In this document: positions 9,611-16,265 of the stretch, in pieces | Layout of the letters: each line of letters starts with the position of its first letter | Position numbering within the stretch: the stretch's first letter is position 1 | Source of the DNA: Tieghemiomyces parasiticus | Lineage: Eukaryota > Kickxellomycota > Dimargaritomycetes > Dimargaritales > Dimargaritaceae | Direction of reading: 5' to 3' | DNA: 16,265 nt | Assembly (NCBI GenBank): GCA_027575765.1 | Contig: JANBPT010001024.1 | Span: 1-16,265 of the forward strand | Made by a program: the position numbers and the translations under genes | The notes under the pieces: model-generated | What the model was told of the DNA's origin: nothing | Seen by the model: only the letters and a program-made list of their open reading frames with translations | Databases searched by the model: none

Positions 9611-9627
9611 CTCTCTCTCTCTCTCTC
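9611..9627. repeat. CT dinucleotide microsatellite
   Basis: Seventeen bases of uninterrupted CT repeat (8.5 units). It lies in non-coding DNA and is likely length-variable between strains. Confidence 0.9.
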
Positions 9628-10162
9628 GCTATTCCACTGTGCTGATTAATACGCAGCACCTTGCTCTTTCTTTTCCTCACCAGTTATGTTCTTTTCCTCA
9701 GCTTCTACGCCGTCTATGCCGCTCTGCGACCTTCGGGGTTGCCTGTCACCCTTATTAAGGATACGGCTTATAGTTAGTTTAATCGCTGACCGGGTCAGTA
9801 TTTTTGGTTCCCCACAACGCCACAGTAAACATTGCATTAAAGCTCGTCGTTTGCCAGAGTGAGGCACTATTCCCTGACGGGACGAGGTAATGGAATTGAT
9901 TGGACCAACCACGGTGCAACTCCACCAAACCCGGCTAGTTTCCCGTGAGGTTTCTTATAACTGGTTTTGATTTCAATTGTTTAATGTGTCCGTAACAGGG
10001 AAGGTAGCCTGCAAACTGTATGGGGAACAAACTACTCACCCAACCCTGGACGATGTTATTTCAGTAGTTACCTCCGATTCGTTCCTCGCACGGATAAGCC
10101 GGCATTAATATTGTCAATGACGTAATACCAGGGAATCACTTGGCCCGCCATGCTGAGACCAA

Positions 10163-10173
10163 TTTTTTTTTTT
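10163..10173. repeat. Poly(dA:dT) tract of 11 T
   Basis: Eleven consecutive T residues, about 60 bases before the TTTATAAA element at 10232. It may be a nucleosome-depleting element of the downstream promoter region. Confidence 0.5.
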
Positions 10174-10231
10174 GATAGAATCGACGGCGTAGCTACTATG
10201 GCCCAGCCCCCCCTCGTTGCCATCGCCGAGC

Positions 10232-10239
10232 TTTATAAA
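10232..10239 (+). promoter_or_regulatory. TATA-like element TTTATAAA (distal)
   Basis: A good TATA-box match followed by a CpG-rich stretch (10240-10270). It is about 545 bases before the IFRD start codon, so it would give a long leader containing the ATG at 10495. The closer element at 10704 is the stronger candidate by position. Confidence 0.3.
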
Positions 10240-10494
10240 CCGCGAGGGCGATGCCGCGCACGCGCGCCCGCAATTGGTGGTCACCCAACGGCTTTGACCT
10301 CCCCCCCCCATTCCCTAGACTCTTCAGTTACGCCTCTCCATTTGGTGCTTTCCGTTATTTTATCACCTCTAGCATCAGCATTTACTGCGTAGTAAACGAC
10401 CGAGACCACCTCCCATCCCTGCACTCTGTTCCTCTGCATTGCGCACCCCCTCTCCCGGTCGACAGCCAAGGCATCCCACTCTCCTCGTCCTCCA

Positions 10495-10590
10495 ATGTTC
10501 ACCGACCTTACCACCTCGGCATCTTCGTTTAACCAGACTCCTGTCACTCCGCTCACCCGCGGTCCAGCGTGTTGTTGGCCACCTTACTAG
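10495..10590 (+). other. Candidate 31-codon uORF upstream of the IFRD-family gene
   Basis: ATG at 10495 opens 31 codons ending in TAG at 10588-10590. From there to 10783 there is no other ATG. It is translated only if transcription starts upstream of it, for example from the 10232 element. If the 10704 element is the promoter, it is outside the mRNA. No homology is recognised. Confidence 0.2.
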
Positions 10591-10703
10591 CTCACTATTT
10601 CGAATCTCTATAGCCCGTGACCACCCGTGTTGCGTGAATACAAGGGCCGTCGGCCGTCCCGTAGCAGAACCTGAGCACGTTTCTTCGGTGGTCCTCTTCT
10701 GCG

Positions 10704-10711
10704 TATTATAA
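10704..10711 (+). promoter_or_regulatory. TATA-like element TATTATAA (proximal) of the IFRD-family gene
   Basis: Lies 73-80 bases before the start codon and leads into a C/T-rich, ATG-free stretch. The spacing suits a short leader starting near 10740. It overlaps the in-frame stop TAA at 10709-10711 that closes the reading frame upstream of the ATG. Confidence 0.4.
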
Positions 10712-10783
10712 GCCAACATAGCCGCCTATTTTCGCTCGGACCGCGCTTCACCGCCACCTCTCCAGAACTCGACCCACTCCAAT

Positions 10784-12178
10784 ATGAGTCTCCTACGTCA
10801 GTCCCTACGGCAGGCACTCAGCAACGCTGGCGCGGCTAAGGGAAGCGGTAGCGGTAGCATGCGCAAGTCAACGCCGAGTGGCAGTCGCCGTAGTACCCCA
10901 ACCGCCAGCCGGGCCGTCTCCGAGGACGAGCAGTCCGACTCTGGGGACGAGTCCGATTCCGACGAGTCCCTCGTCTCCCATGGCCACTCGGTCGCCTCCG
11001 ACGAAGGTGGGCCCTCCGGTGAGGCCCCCGCGTCGGCCACCTGGGAGGCCGATATTCGTGGCCAGATTGACCAGCTCACTGAGAAGCGGGTCAGCACGCG
11101 CGAGGAAGCCCTGCAGTGGCTAGTGCGCGTCATGTCTCTGTGCTACACCGCCGATGCCATCGAGTCGTCCCAGGAATCCCTGTTCGACTCCCTCCGCCGC
11201 TGTATCCGTGCCCCCAAGACGGCTCGTGAAAGTCTATTGGCCGCCCGCGCCATGGCCCTGTGGTTTGTCGCTGTAGGGGTCGGTGAGGAGGCGCGCTACC
11301 AGGAACTGTCCGATTTTTTGCGGCCACACATCAAGTCCCTCCGCGTTCCAGCCACCAAGGCCCAGTGCATCCTGACTTTAGCCCTGGCCTGTTTCATCGC
11401 CAACGGCGCCGGAGGCGACCCATTCACCGCCATTGACCTCATCCAGTATTTCCTCACCACCCTCCTCACCGGTAGTACGAGTGCGAAAGAGACCCCTGAA
11501 GTTCAGGAGGCCGCCTTGGTCAGCTTCGGCTTGCTCTTCACTATGCTCGATCGCGCCCCGCGGCAGATGGAGCACCTCTTTGACGAGGCTGGAAAGAGCC
11601 ACCTTCGGGCTCTCCGATCCGACCACCTTCCGGTGCGCACAGCGGCAGGCCAGAACTTGGCGCTCATGTATGACATGCTTAGACAGCACGGCGGGGTTGA
11701 CCACCTCACCCTGGCTGGACAAACTAAAGAACACGACGAACTGGTGGAATTGATCGGGGGTCTAGCCACCGACAGCTCGCGCCGCCGCAGTAAGAAGGAG
11801 CGACACGACCAGAGGGCCGTGTTCCGCGAGGTACAGGGAACTGTCGTGGACGGGGAGGATCCGACCATCCGGTTCCGGGTTGGCCGTGCCCAGCTAGTGT
11901 TTGACGACTGGGCCCAGATCCACCGGTACCATGCGTTCCGCACCGTACTCAACGAGGGTCTCAACGTGCACTTCCAGCAGAACCCCTTACTGCCGGAGGT
12001 GTTTGGTGACGCCTTTGAGCGGTTTCAGTATGGCGGTGGGGGTGCCAGTGGGGATGGCAGTGAGCGTGTCGTTGTGTCGACCAAGTCCCACGTGGCCAAA
12101 GAGCGGGCTATCCAAAAGACCAAACAGCGAGATCAGCGGTACAATGCGACGCATGGCCTTGAGGAGCTCAGTCTCTGA
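10784..12178 (+). CDS. IFRD-family protein (interferon-related developmental regulator)
   Basis: 464 residues, resembling animal IFRD1/IFRD2 (PC4/TIS7). Mammalian IFRD2 binds translationally inactive ribosomes, so a ribosome-associated role is plausible here, though inferred. Residues 1-45 are basic and Ser-rich, 46-75 acidic and Ser-rich (probably disordered). About 86-325 is an alpha-helical repeat-like region. The family signature LATDSSRRRSKKERHDQR begins at 327, with VFREV 346-350 and the following conserved block about 360-407. The end (about 433-464) is a basic helix, KSHVAKERAIQKTKQRDQR, in the position of the IFRD C-terminal domain, which in IFRD2 enters the ribosomal RNA and tRNA channels. 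The ATG has A at -3 and is the first after an in-frame stop at 10709-10711; stop TGA at 12176. No intron is needed. Family assignment is good; function in fungi is poorly defined. Confidence 0.9.
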   Translation: MSLLRQSLRQALSNAGAAKGSGSGSMRKSTPSGSRRSTPTASRAVSEDEQSDSGDESDSDESLVSHGHSVASDEGGPSGEAPASATWEADIRGQIDQLTEKRVSTREEALQWLVRVMSLCYTADAIESSQESLFDSLRRCIRAPKTARESLLAARAMALWFVAVGVGEEARYQELSDFLRPHIKSLRVPATKAQCILTLALACFIANGAGGDPFTAIDLIQYFLTTLLTGSTSAKETPEVQEAALVSFGLLFTMLDRAPRQMEHLFDEAGKSHLRALRSDHLPVRTAAGQNLALMYDMLRQHGGVDHLTLAGQTKEHDELVELIGGLATDSSRRRSKKERHDQRAVFREVQGTVVDGEDPTIRFRVGRAQLVFDDWAQIHRYHAFRTVLNEGLNVHFQQNPLLPEVFGDAFERFQYGGGGASGDGSERVVVSTKSHVAKERAIQKTKQRDQRYNATHGLEELSL

Positions 12179-12254
12179 GCGAGTGTTCTCCGAAAAGATT
12201 TTCCTCAGCAACCGTTCTGTACGCACCCCCTCCTCCCCCCTCCTTCCTATCGAG

Positions 12255-12296
12255 TATGTGCGTGTGGGTGTGGGCACTTGCCTGATTGTGTGCCTG
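12255..12296 (+). promoter_or_regulatory. GT-rich stretch, candidate polyadenylation downstream element of the IFRD gene
   Basis: Starts 77 bases after the TGA stop and is dominated by TG/GTG repeats. GU-rich sequence just past the cleavage site is a common part of 3'-end signals. No AATAAA is seen before it, so this is a weak call. Confidence 0.3.
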
Positions 12297-13412
12297 TCAG
12301 CATGTCACTTTCCACATTTTTCTACGCCGATCCCCTCGGTCAGTTTGACATGGTATCTAGTGTAGTAAATACAAGTATGCAACGATGGTGGTTTTCTACA
12401 ATAACTACACACCCCTGCCAACTATGGATATATTTTTTCGATCGGGGATAAATTCCAGGCGCCGGATTCATATTGGAAGGCGATGAGGGAGGGGGGCTTA
12501 TTACTATCCCTCCTGTCCAACGGTCCAGCTCTCCCAATTGTAGGACCAGTGGCCTAATTCGCCAGCGGAGCATACTTTGAATTAAGTGGTTGGTAGCTTT
12601 AACACAATAGACAGAGGGAGACGGGTTGAATGTGTCAGAGATTAGGGAGAGGGGCAGGTGATTGGCCTGGTGACTCGGAACCCAACCTGCGGTCCTCATT
12701 CAGGTGTCGGCGGTTTGACGTTTCGGAGTATGAGCCCCATAAAGGACTCGGTAAGATGAAACGAGGCAAGACCGGGTTGAATGGTAGTCTCTGCAACTTT
12801 GGCCGTCCTTTCCCAAGCACCGGTGCGCGCAAACCCACGGACCAGGAGGGACTGTGCGTGATAATACTGGGGCCAGCACAAAGCCGAATCACCCCACACC
12901 GGCTTGTCAGCCGGTTAGTCGAATGTATTGTAGCTGTGTGGGGGTTTATGCGCCTGGCGGTACCCTGCGTGTGAATTCTGACTGACCAGGGATTTGACGT
13001 CCCTTATGGGCTTCAACTAGTTAATTCACACTGGGGAGGGGTAAGTTGGCGACGGGCGCCACGGCCTTTTGAACCCCCCAGTTCTGCCCAAAGGTGCCAC
13101 GGCCTGTAAGCTATGGAAAGGCACAGCCGCACACACATACATAATTACAATAGGGAGGAGGTCTTCCAAGCCACTTGCCCTTGTCGCGATGGCCCCGCTG
13201 CTCCCGATCTCGCGTCGGATACACGCGGCTGTTGGAACTTAATACCTGGCTGAGGTATAACTTGTACTTACTAGAGTGCAGCCGCTTTAGGCGTGCAAGT
13301 GGAAGTGTCCCCACAACTCTTTCCTCAGTATAACCCTCCCGTGGTGCGCTGGCGGTGCTGTACTTCGCCCCGCCCGGTGTATCCTTCATTCGGAAGTGTG
13401 TTCAATAACGCC

Positions 13413-13428
13413 GATAGTGCGCACTATC
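13413..13428. promoter_or_regulatory. Perfect 16-bp palindrome with inverted GATA cores
   Basis: GATAGTGC followed by GCACTATC, identical on both strands. Each half carries a GATAG core preceded by a non-G base, fitting the HGATAR consensus of fungal GATA factors. It is 1.6 kb from the nearest downstream start codon, so regulation of a known gene is uncertain. About 0.25 such palindromes are expected by chance in a window this size. Confidence 0.25.
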
Positions 13429-14775
13429 ACTGCCCCTCTATACTGCTTGAAGACTCCCACCAGCGAAGCGATTTATGCGAATACCGAATACGGTCATCCT
13501 AGGTTTGGAAGTAGAAGTGATGTGGCCCGATGGGCAAATCGACAGTTCGTTGCTTACCCCCCCTCCTTCCCATCGAGCGGTGTTTATGGTTCGTCAGAAC
13601 AGCTGGATACCTAGGCCAAGAGCAGCACACGAAATTTGCAAGTCCCTTTTACCTATAGTGGCGATTAGCCTAACATTACCATTTAAATGTTGATCGTTAG
13701 CTCCGCTGCATTGTCCAAATTAAGTAAATACGCAGTCAATCCAAAGGAGGGCCAGTGGCCACCGCCATCCATCGAAACCTGACGAAATGTGGGTGGACTC
13801 GGGGAGGTAGGGGTGGACCATAGGCGGCCTGTTGCTTTCAGATGCAGGCGACTACGATCGGGAGAATGAAGGTGGATATCTGATAGGAATGGCCACCACC
13901 GTCTGATAAATCAGTCGGTATTCCAACTTCTGCACTTGGGAGCATCGTCTGCTACCCTCCTTCCATCCCCGACCTCCCGCGAGCACTGGCGATCGGACCT
14001 GATGCCGCTGCACTTGGCCACACGCCCCCCCCCTCCTCTGCATCACATCGCACGGCTCGCCTTGTCTTGCCATCGCATGCCAGCCAATTTCCAGGATTTC
14101 CTAGCCCCCCCCCGCTGGCATCGAAGTGTGGTGTGTCCACCACTGCCCTGCTGAAACCACTGACCTATCCATCCGCTCGCTGACTGGTGCGCGGTAAAAA
14201 GGCAACTGCCTCCTTCGAACTGTTCGTGTGAAACTAACGCACTGATCTGTGTTGGAGAGATGGGCAATCACCCAGTCGCTACAGCTTCCGCTCTGCAATG
14301 GGCGTTCGGCTGGCCTCGCATTAATATGTCCCTAATGCCTATACGCCGAAGATTTTGGCCTCTCCGTCTCCCCATTCTCACTCCCCCACTCGCTGTCGGG
14401 GTAATCCGTTCAACGGCAGTAGGACACACTTCCTCGGCTCTACCGGAATGTCATTGGTTAGCTCGGGATCAAAAATAGGAGAATACCCGACGCGCGAACA
14501 CTCTTAGCTACCCACATCGCCCACAGTAATGGGACCTTTCCCACACTGTTCAACGAATGGATTGGACAAGTATATACTCGTTCTCTCCAGCTGATTCATT
14601 TCAGTGACTCAAGCTATACCTACCTCCCTTCCGACCAGCCAGGTAATCGCAAGTAACTGGCGGTAAAAGTAGGACCAACACTAATGGCAAGGCAGTGCAC
14701 TCCGGTGAGGAGGGGGAAGGGAGGCCAACACTGGCTGTTGTCGGGTCAAGGAGGGCGAGAATGGGCCACTTTGGC

Positions 14776-14782
14776 TATATAA
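14776..14782 (+). promoter_or_regulatory. TATA box TATATAA upstream of the flavoprotein gene
   Basis: Strong TATA consensus 291 bases before the start codon at 15073. The whole stretch from 14783 to 15072 contains no ATG on the plus strand, while an ATG (14761) occurs just upstream of the box. That pattern fits a real leader beginning shortly after this box. Confidence 0.5.
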
Positions 14783-15051
14783 CATTGGAATACGCTCGCG
14801 GGGCGCCCGTGTCCCCTTATTCCGTTGCAGGATTCCTCTACTCTCAACAGCGTCACAGCCGAATTAGAGCCACTACTACATAGCCTACACCCACTCGTGC
14901 ATTATTTCTTCTCGGTATTACCCGCCTTCATTTCATCCGCTCCCTGCCCACCTCCTCTATCCCCTTACTCTCTACCAAAATCGCCTTTCCCCTCCCCCTG
15001 CATCCGCTAGCATCTACAGCCCCCATCCCCACATTTTCCGTCACATATCCA

Positions 15052-15070
15052 GTTTCCCTCTCCCCTACAG
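15052..15070 (+). other. Splice-acceptor-like sequence just before the flavoprotein start codon
   Basis: A pyrimidine tract from about 15053 runs into CTACAG at 15065-15070, and the ATG follows two bases later. This resembles a 3' splice site, which could end a leader intron or join an upstream coding exon. No strong matching 5' splice site is obvious between 14783 and 15040, and pyrimidine-rich leaders are general in this window, so the call is tentative. Confidence 0.25.
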
Positions 15071-15072
15071 AC

Positions 15073-16265
15073 ATGCCTGATACGAAGCAATACGTGGCGA
15101 GTGAGTGGCGCCGAAGCGTCACCGGGACGGCACGCCTCCCGATTCGGATGGTTATCGTCGGCGGCTCCACGGCCGGTGTCGAGACGGCCCAGGGTATCGT
15201 GCGCAGTTTCCCTTCGGACCAGGTCCACGTAACGCTCATTGACCGCTACGACCACCACTACCACAAAATCGGGGCGGTGCGTGGGATCCTAGATAAGGAG
15301 TTTGCCAGCATGCTATGGATCCCCTTCACTAATGTGTTCCACGAAGCCCGACCGGGCAAGGAAGGGTACGCCGAGCACCAGTTCCTGCAGGGCGAGGTCA
15401 CCCAGGTTCTGGATGGACAGGTTCTTCTGGAGGACAGTCCCTACATTGTCGAGTATGACTACCTGGTCCTGGCCACGGGGTCGACCTGCGCCCAACCCGT
15501 CTCCCCGGTCCTGGGCAGCAAAGAGCTAGCAGCCAAAGTCAACGGGGAGTTTTCAGACGACATCAAGGCTGCCGAGCGTGTCCTAATCATCGGCGGCGGT
15601 CCCCTGGGCGTCGAAATGGCCGGTGAGATCAAGCACGCCGACCCCTCCAAACGGGTCACCATTGTACACCGTGGCCAGCAGCTGCTCAGCTCCCCGCTCC
15701 CGCTCAAATTCCGCCGTCGGGTCACTCAGCGCCTACGGAGTATGGGTGTAGACGTTGTATTGGGCGACTCGATCGATTTGGAAACCGAAATGAACGCCGT
15801 CGCCGCCGAGTTGGGTCCTAACGCTCCGTCCGCCCCATGTCCTGCCAGAATCCCGGCCAGTCCCACGTCGTCTTACTCAGACCCGGAAAGTAGCAACCTC
15901 GACGCCCTGTACGGCATGCACAACCGCATGCGGCCCCGTCCGACTGTCCCGTCCATGAGCCGCAAGGCCTCCACAATCAACACCGAGGTAACCGCCACCA
16001 TGAACGGGCACCAGCACCATCACCATCGCACTGGCAGCTACGCCACGTCGACGCACACCGCCCCCGGCCACGATACCAGCAGTAATTCCGTCGATCCCCA
16101 CGGCGGCGCCCCGGTCCCAACTTCCCCGGCCGCCCACGTTATCACGACCCGCAAGGGCATCCGCATCGAAACCGACAAGATCTTGAATGCCGTGGGCAAC
16201 CAGGTGCACACCGAATACCTCCATAGCCTACCCACCGATACGCGCATGGGTATCGTGGGACCTGA
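15073..16265 (+). CDS. AIF/FSP1 (AIFM2)-like FAD-dependent NAD(P)H oxidoreductase, partial at the window end
   Basis: 397 codons are present; the frame stays open to the edge, so the C-terminus is missing. It resembles FSP1/AMID, which uses NAD(P)H and FAD to reduce quinones at membranes. The FAD-binding Rossmann motif is MVIVGGSTAGVE at 26-37 (Ser in place of the third-position Gly, common in this subgroup). LVLATGS lies at 131-137, and the NAD(P)H-binding Rossmann motif VLIIGGGPLGVEMAGEI at 170-186, followed by a block like FSP1's VTLIH region. Residues about 248-355 form a low-complexity Pro/Ser/Thr/His-rich insertion (HHHH 315-318), after which homology resumes near GIRIETDKILNAVG 362-375. 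The start is the only ATG after an in-frame stop at 14881-14883, with G at -3. It lacks the Gly2 of FSP1, so myristoylation is not predicted. The region in frame is rich in C-ending codons throughout, including the insertion. Confidence 0.88.
   Translation, partial: MPDTKQYVASEWRRSVTGTARLPIRMVIVGGSTAGVETAQGIVRSFPSDQVHVTLIDRYDHHYHKIGAVRGILDKEFASMLWIPFTNVFHEARPGKEGYAEHQFLQGEVTQVLDGQVLLEDSPYIVEYDYLVLATGSTCAQPVSPVLGSKELAAKVNGEFSDDIKAAERVLIIGGGPLGVEMAGEIKHADPSKRVTIVHRGQQLLSSPLPLKFRRRVTQRLRSMGVDVVLGDSIDLETEMNAVAAELGPNAPSAPCPARIPASPTSSYSDPESSNLDALYGMHNRMRPRPTVPSMSRKASTINTEVTATMNGHQHHHHRTGSYATSTHTAPGHDTSSNSVDPHGGAPVPTSPAAHVITTRKGIRIETDKILNAVGNQVHTEYLHSLPTDTRMGIVGP

Larger units (their letters stand above)
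9028..10783. other. Intergenic region between UPF1 and the IFRD-family gene
   Basis: 1.76 kb with no convincing gene. Just after the UPF1 stop lie C runs at 9029-9037 and 9210-9219. Further on are a CT microsatellite (9611-9627), a small 6-bp hairpin (stem 9639-9644 with 9654-9659), a T tract (10163-10173) and a pyrimidine-rich leader toward the next gene. The segment 9750-10140 is AT-richer and featureless to my reading. Short open frames here match no family I know. Confidence 0.75.
12179..15072. other. Long intergenic region with no recognised gene
   Basis: 2.9 kb. It begins with the IFRD gene's 3' flank (GT-rich stretch 12255-12296) and ends with the pyrimidine-rich leader of the flavoprotein gene. 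Between them every open frame is under about 120 codons, no known domain is visible in their translations, and I see no tRNA B box, no snRNA signature and no transposase fragment. It does hold a 16-bp palindrome (13413-13428), C runs at 13557-13563, 14025-14033 and 14105-14113, and a 10-bp direct repeat GCCACGGCCT at 13058-13067 and 13096-13105. Confidence 0.7.

Noticed and set aside
9639..9659. 6-bp stem hairpin GTGCTG/CAGCAC
   Set aside because: Short stem with a 9-base loop; expected by chance several times in a sequence of this length.
10251..10532. ATG-initiated frame of 93 codons upstream of the IFRD-family gene
   Set aside because: Starts only 12 bases after the TATA-like element at 10232, so its ATG would probably precede the transcription start; the translation has no family features.
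12630..12974. Plus-strand frame of 114 codons in the long intergenic gap
   Set aside because: Does not start with ATG context typical of the window's genes, has no domain, and the opposite strand is equally open (12635-12892).
13058..13105. 10-bp direct repeat GCCACGGCCT, two copies 38 bases apart
   Set aside because: Only two copies and no target-site or array structure around them; not evidence of a mobile element.
14695..14883. Short frame of 62 codons before the flavoprotein gene, considered as a first exon
   Set aside because: It spans the TATA box at 14776 and ends in the stop at 14881; no good 5' splice site was seen within it, and its translation does not extend the Rossmann fold.
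1..16265. CRISPR arrays, insertion sequences, bacterial operons, further tRNAs or rRNA
   Set aside because: No regularly spaced repeats, no transposase domain, no second B box with a foldable cloverleaf, and gene content is eukaryotic throughout.

Overview
The window looks like nuclear DNA of a fungus. It holds a eukaryotic tRNA-Asp gene and four protein genes of strictly eukaryotic families: a synaptojanin-type phosphoinositide phosphatase, the NMD helicase UPF1, an IFRD-family protein and an AIF/FSP1-like flavoprotein. The genes are GC-rich, favour C or G at third codon positions, and each reads through its conserved domains without an intron. Leaders are pyrimidine-rich and intergenic regions are long (1.7 to 2.9 kb). 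CTG stands at conserved Leu positions in UPF1, so the standard code fits. An intron-poor, early-diverging (zygomycete-grade) fungus is my best guess, with low confidence on lineage.

Layout. 4-75: tRNA-Asp(GUC) with a T-rich Pol III terminator. 327-3791, minus strand: synaptojanin-like protein with SAC and 5-phosphatase domains and a disordered tail carrying poly-Pro and NPF motifs. 3792-5652: divergent promoter region with a cluster of CCAAT pentamers near the left gene and a pyrimidine-rich leader with a 9-codon uORF near the right gene. 5653-9027, plus: UPF1. 9028-10783: intergenic, with TATA-like elements. 10784-12178, plus: IFRD-family protein. 12179-15072: almost 2.9 kb with no convincing gene. 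15073 to the window end, plus: AIF/FSP1-like NAD(P)H:quinone oxidoreductase, cut off at the edge, with a disordered insertion of about 110 residues.

Functionally this is mostly a housekeeping neighbourhood. UPF1 (nonsense-mediated decay) and the IFRD protein (whose animal homologues bind translationally inactive ribosomes) are consecutive and co-oriented, and both concern mRNA or ribosome state. The large gaps argue against cotranscription. The synaptojanin acts in membrane traffic and the flavoprotein in redox metabolism, with no evident link to the others. I found no mobile element, CRISPR array or clear new system. The points most worth a second look are a shared DYLDDI motif in the tails of the synaptojanin and UPF1, the insertion in the flavoprotein, the uORF before UPF1, the CCAAT cluster, strand-polarised C tracts, and the large gene-free region.
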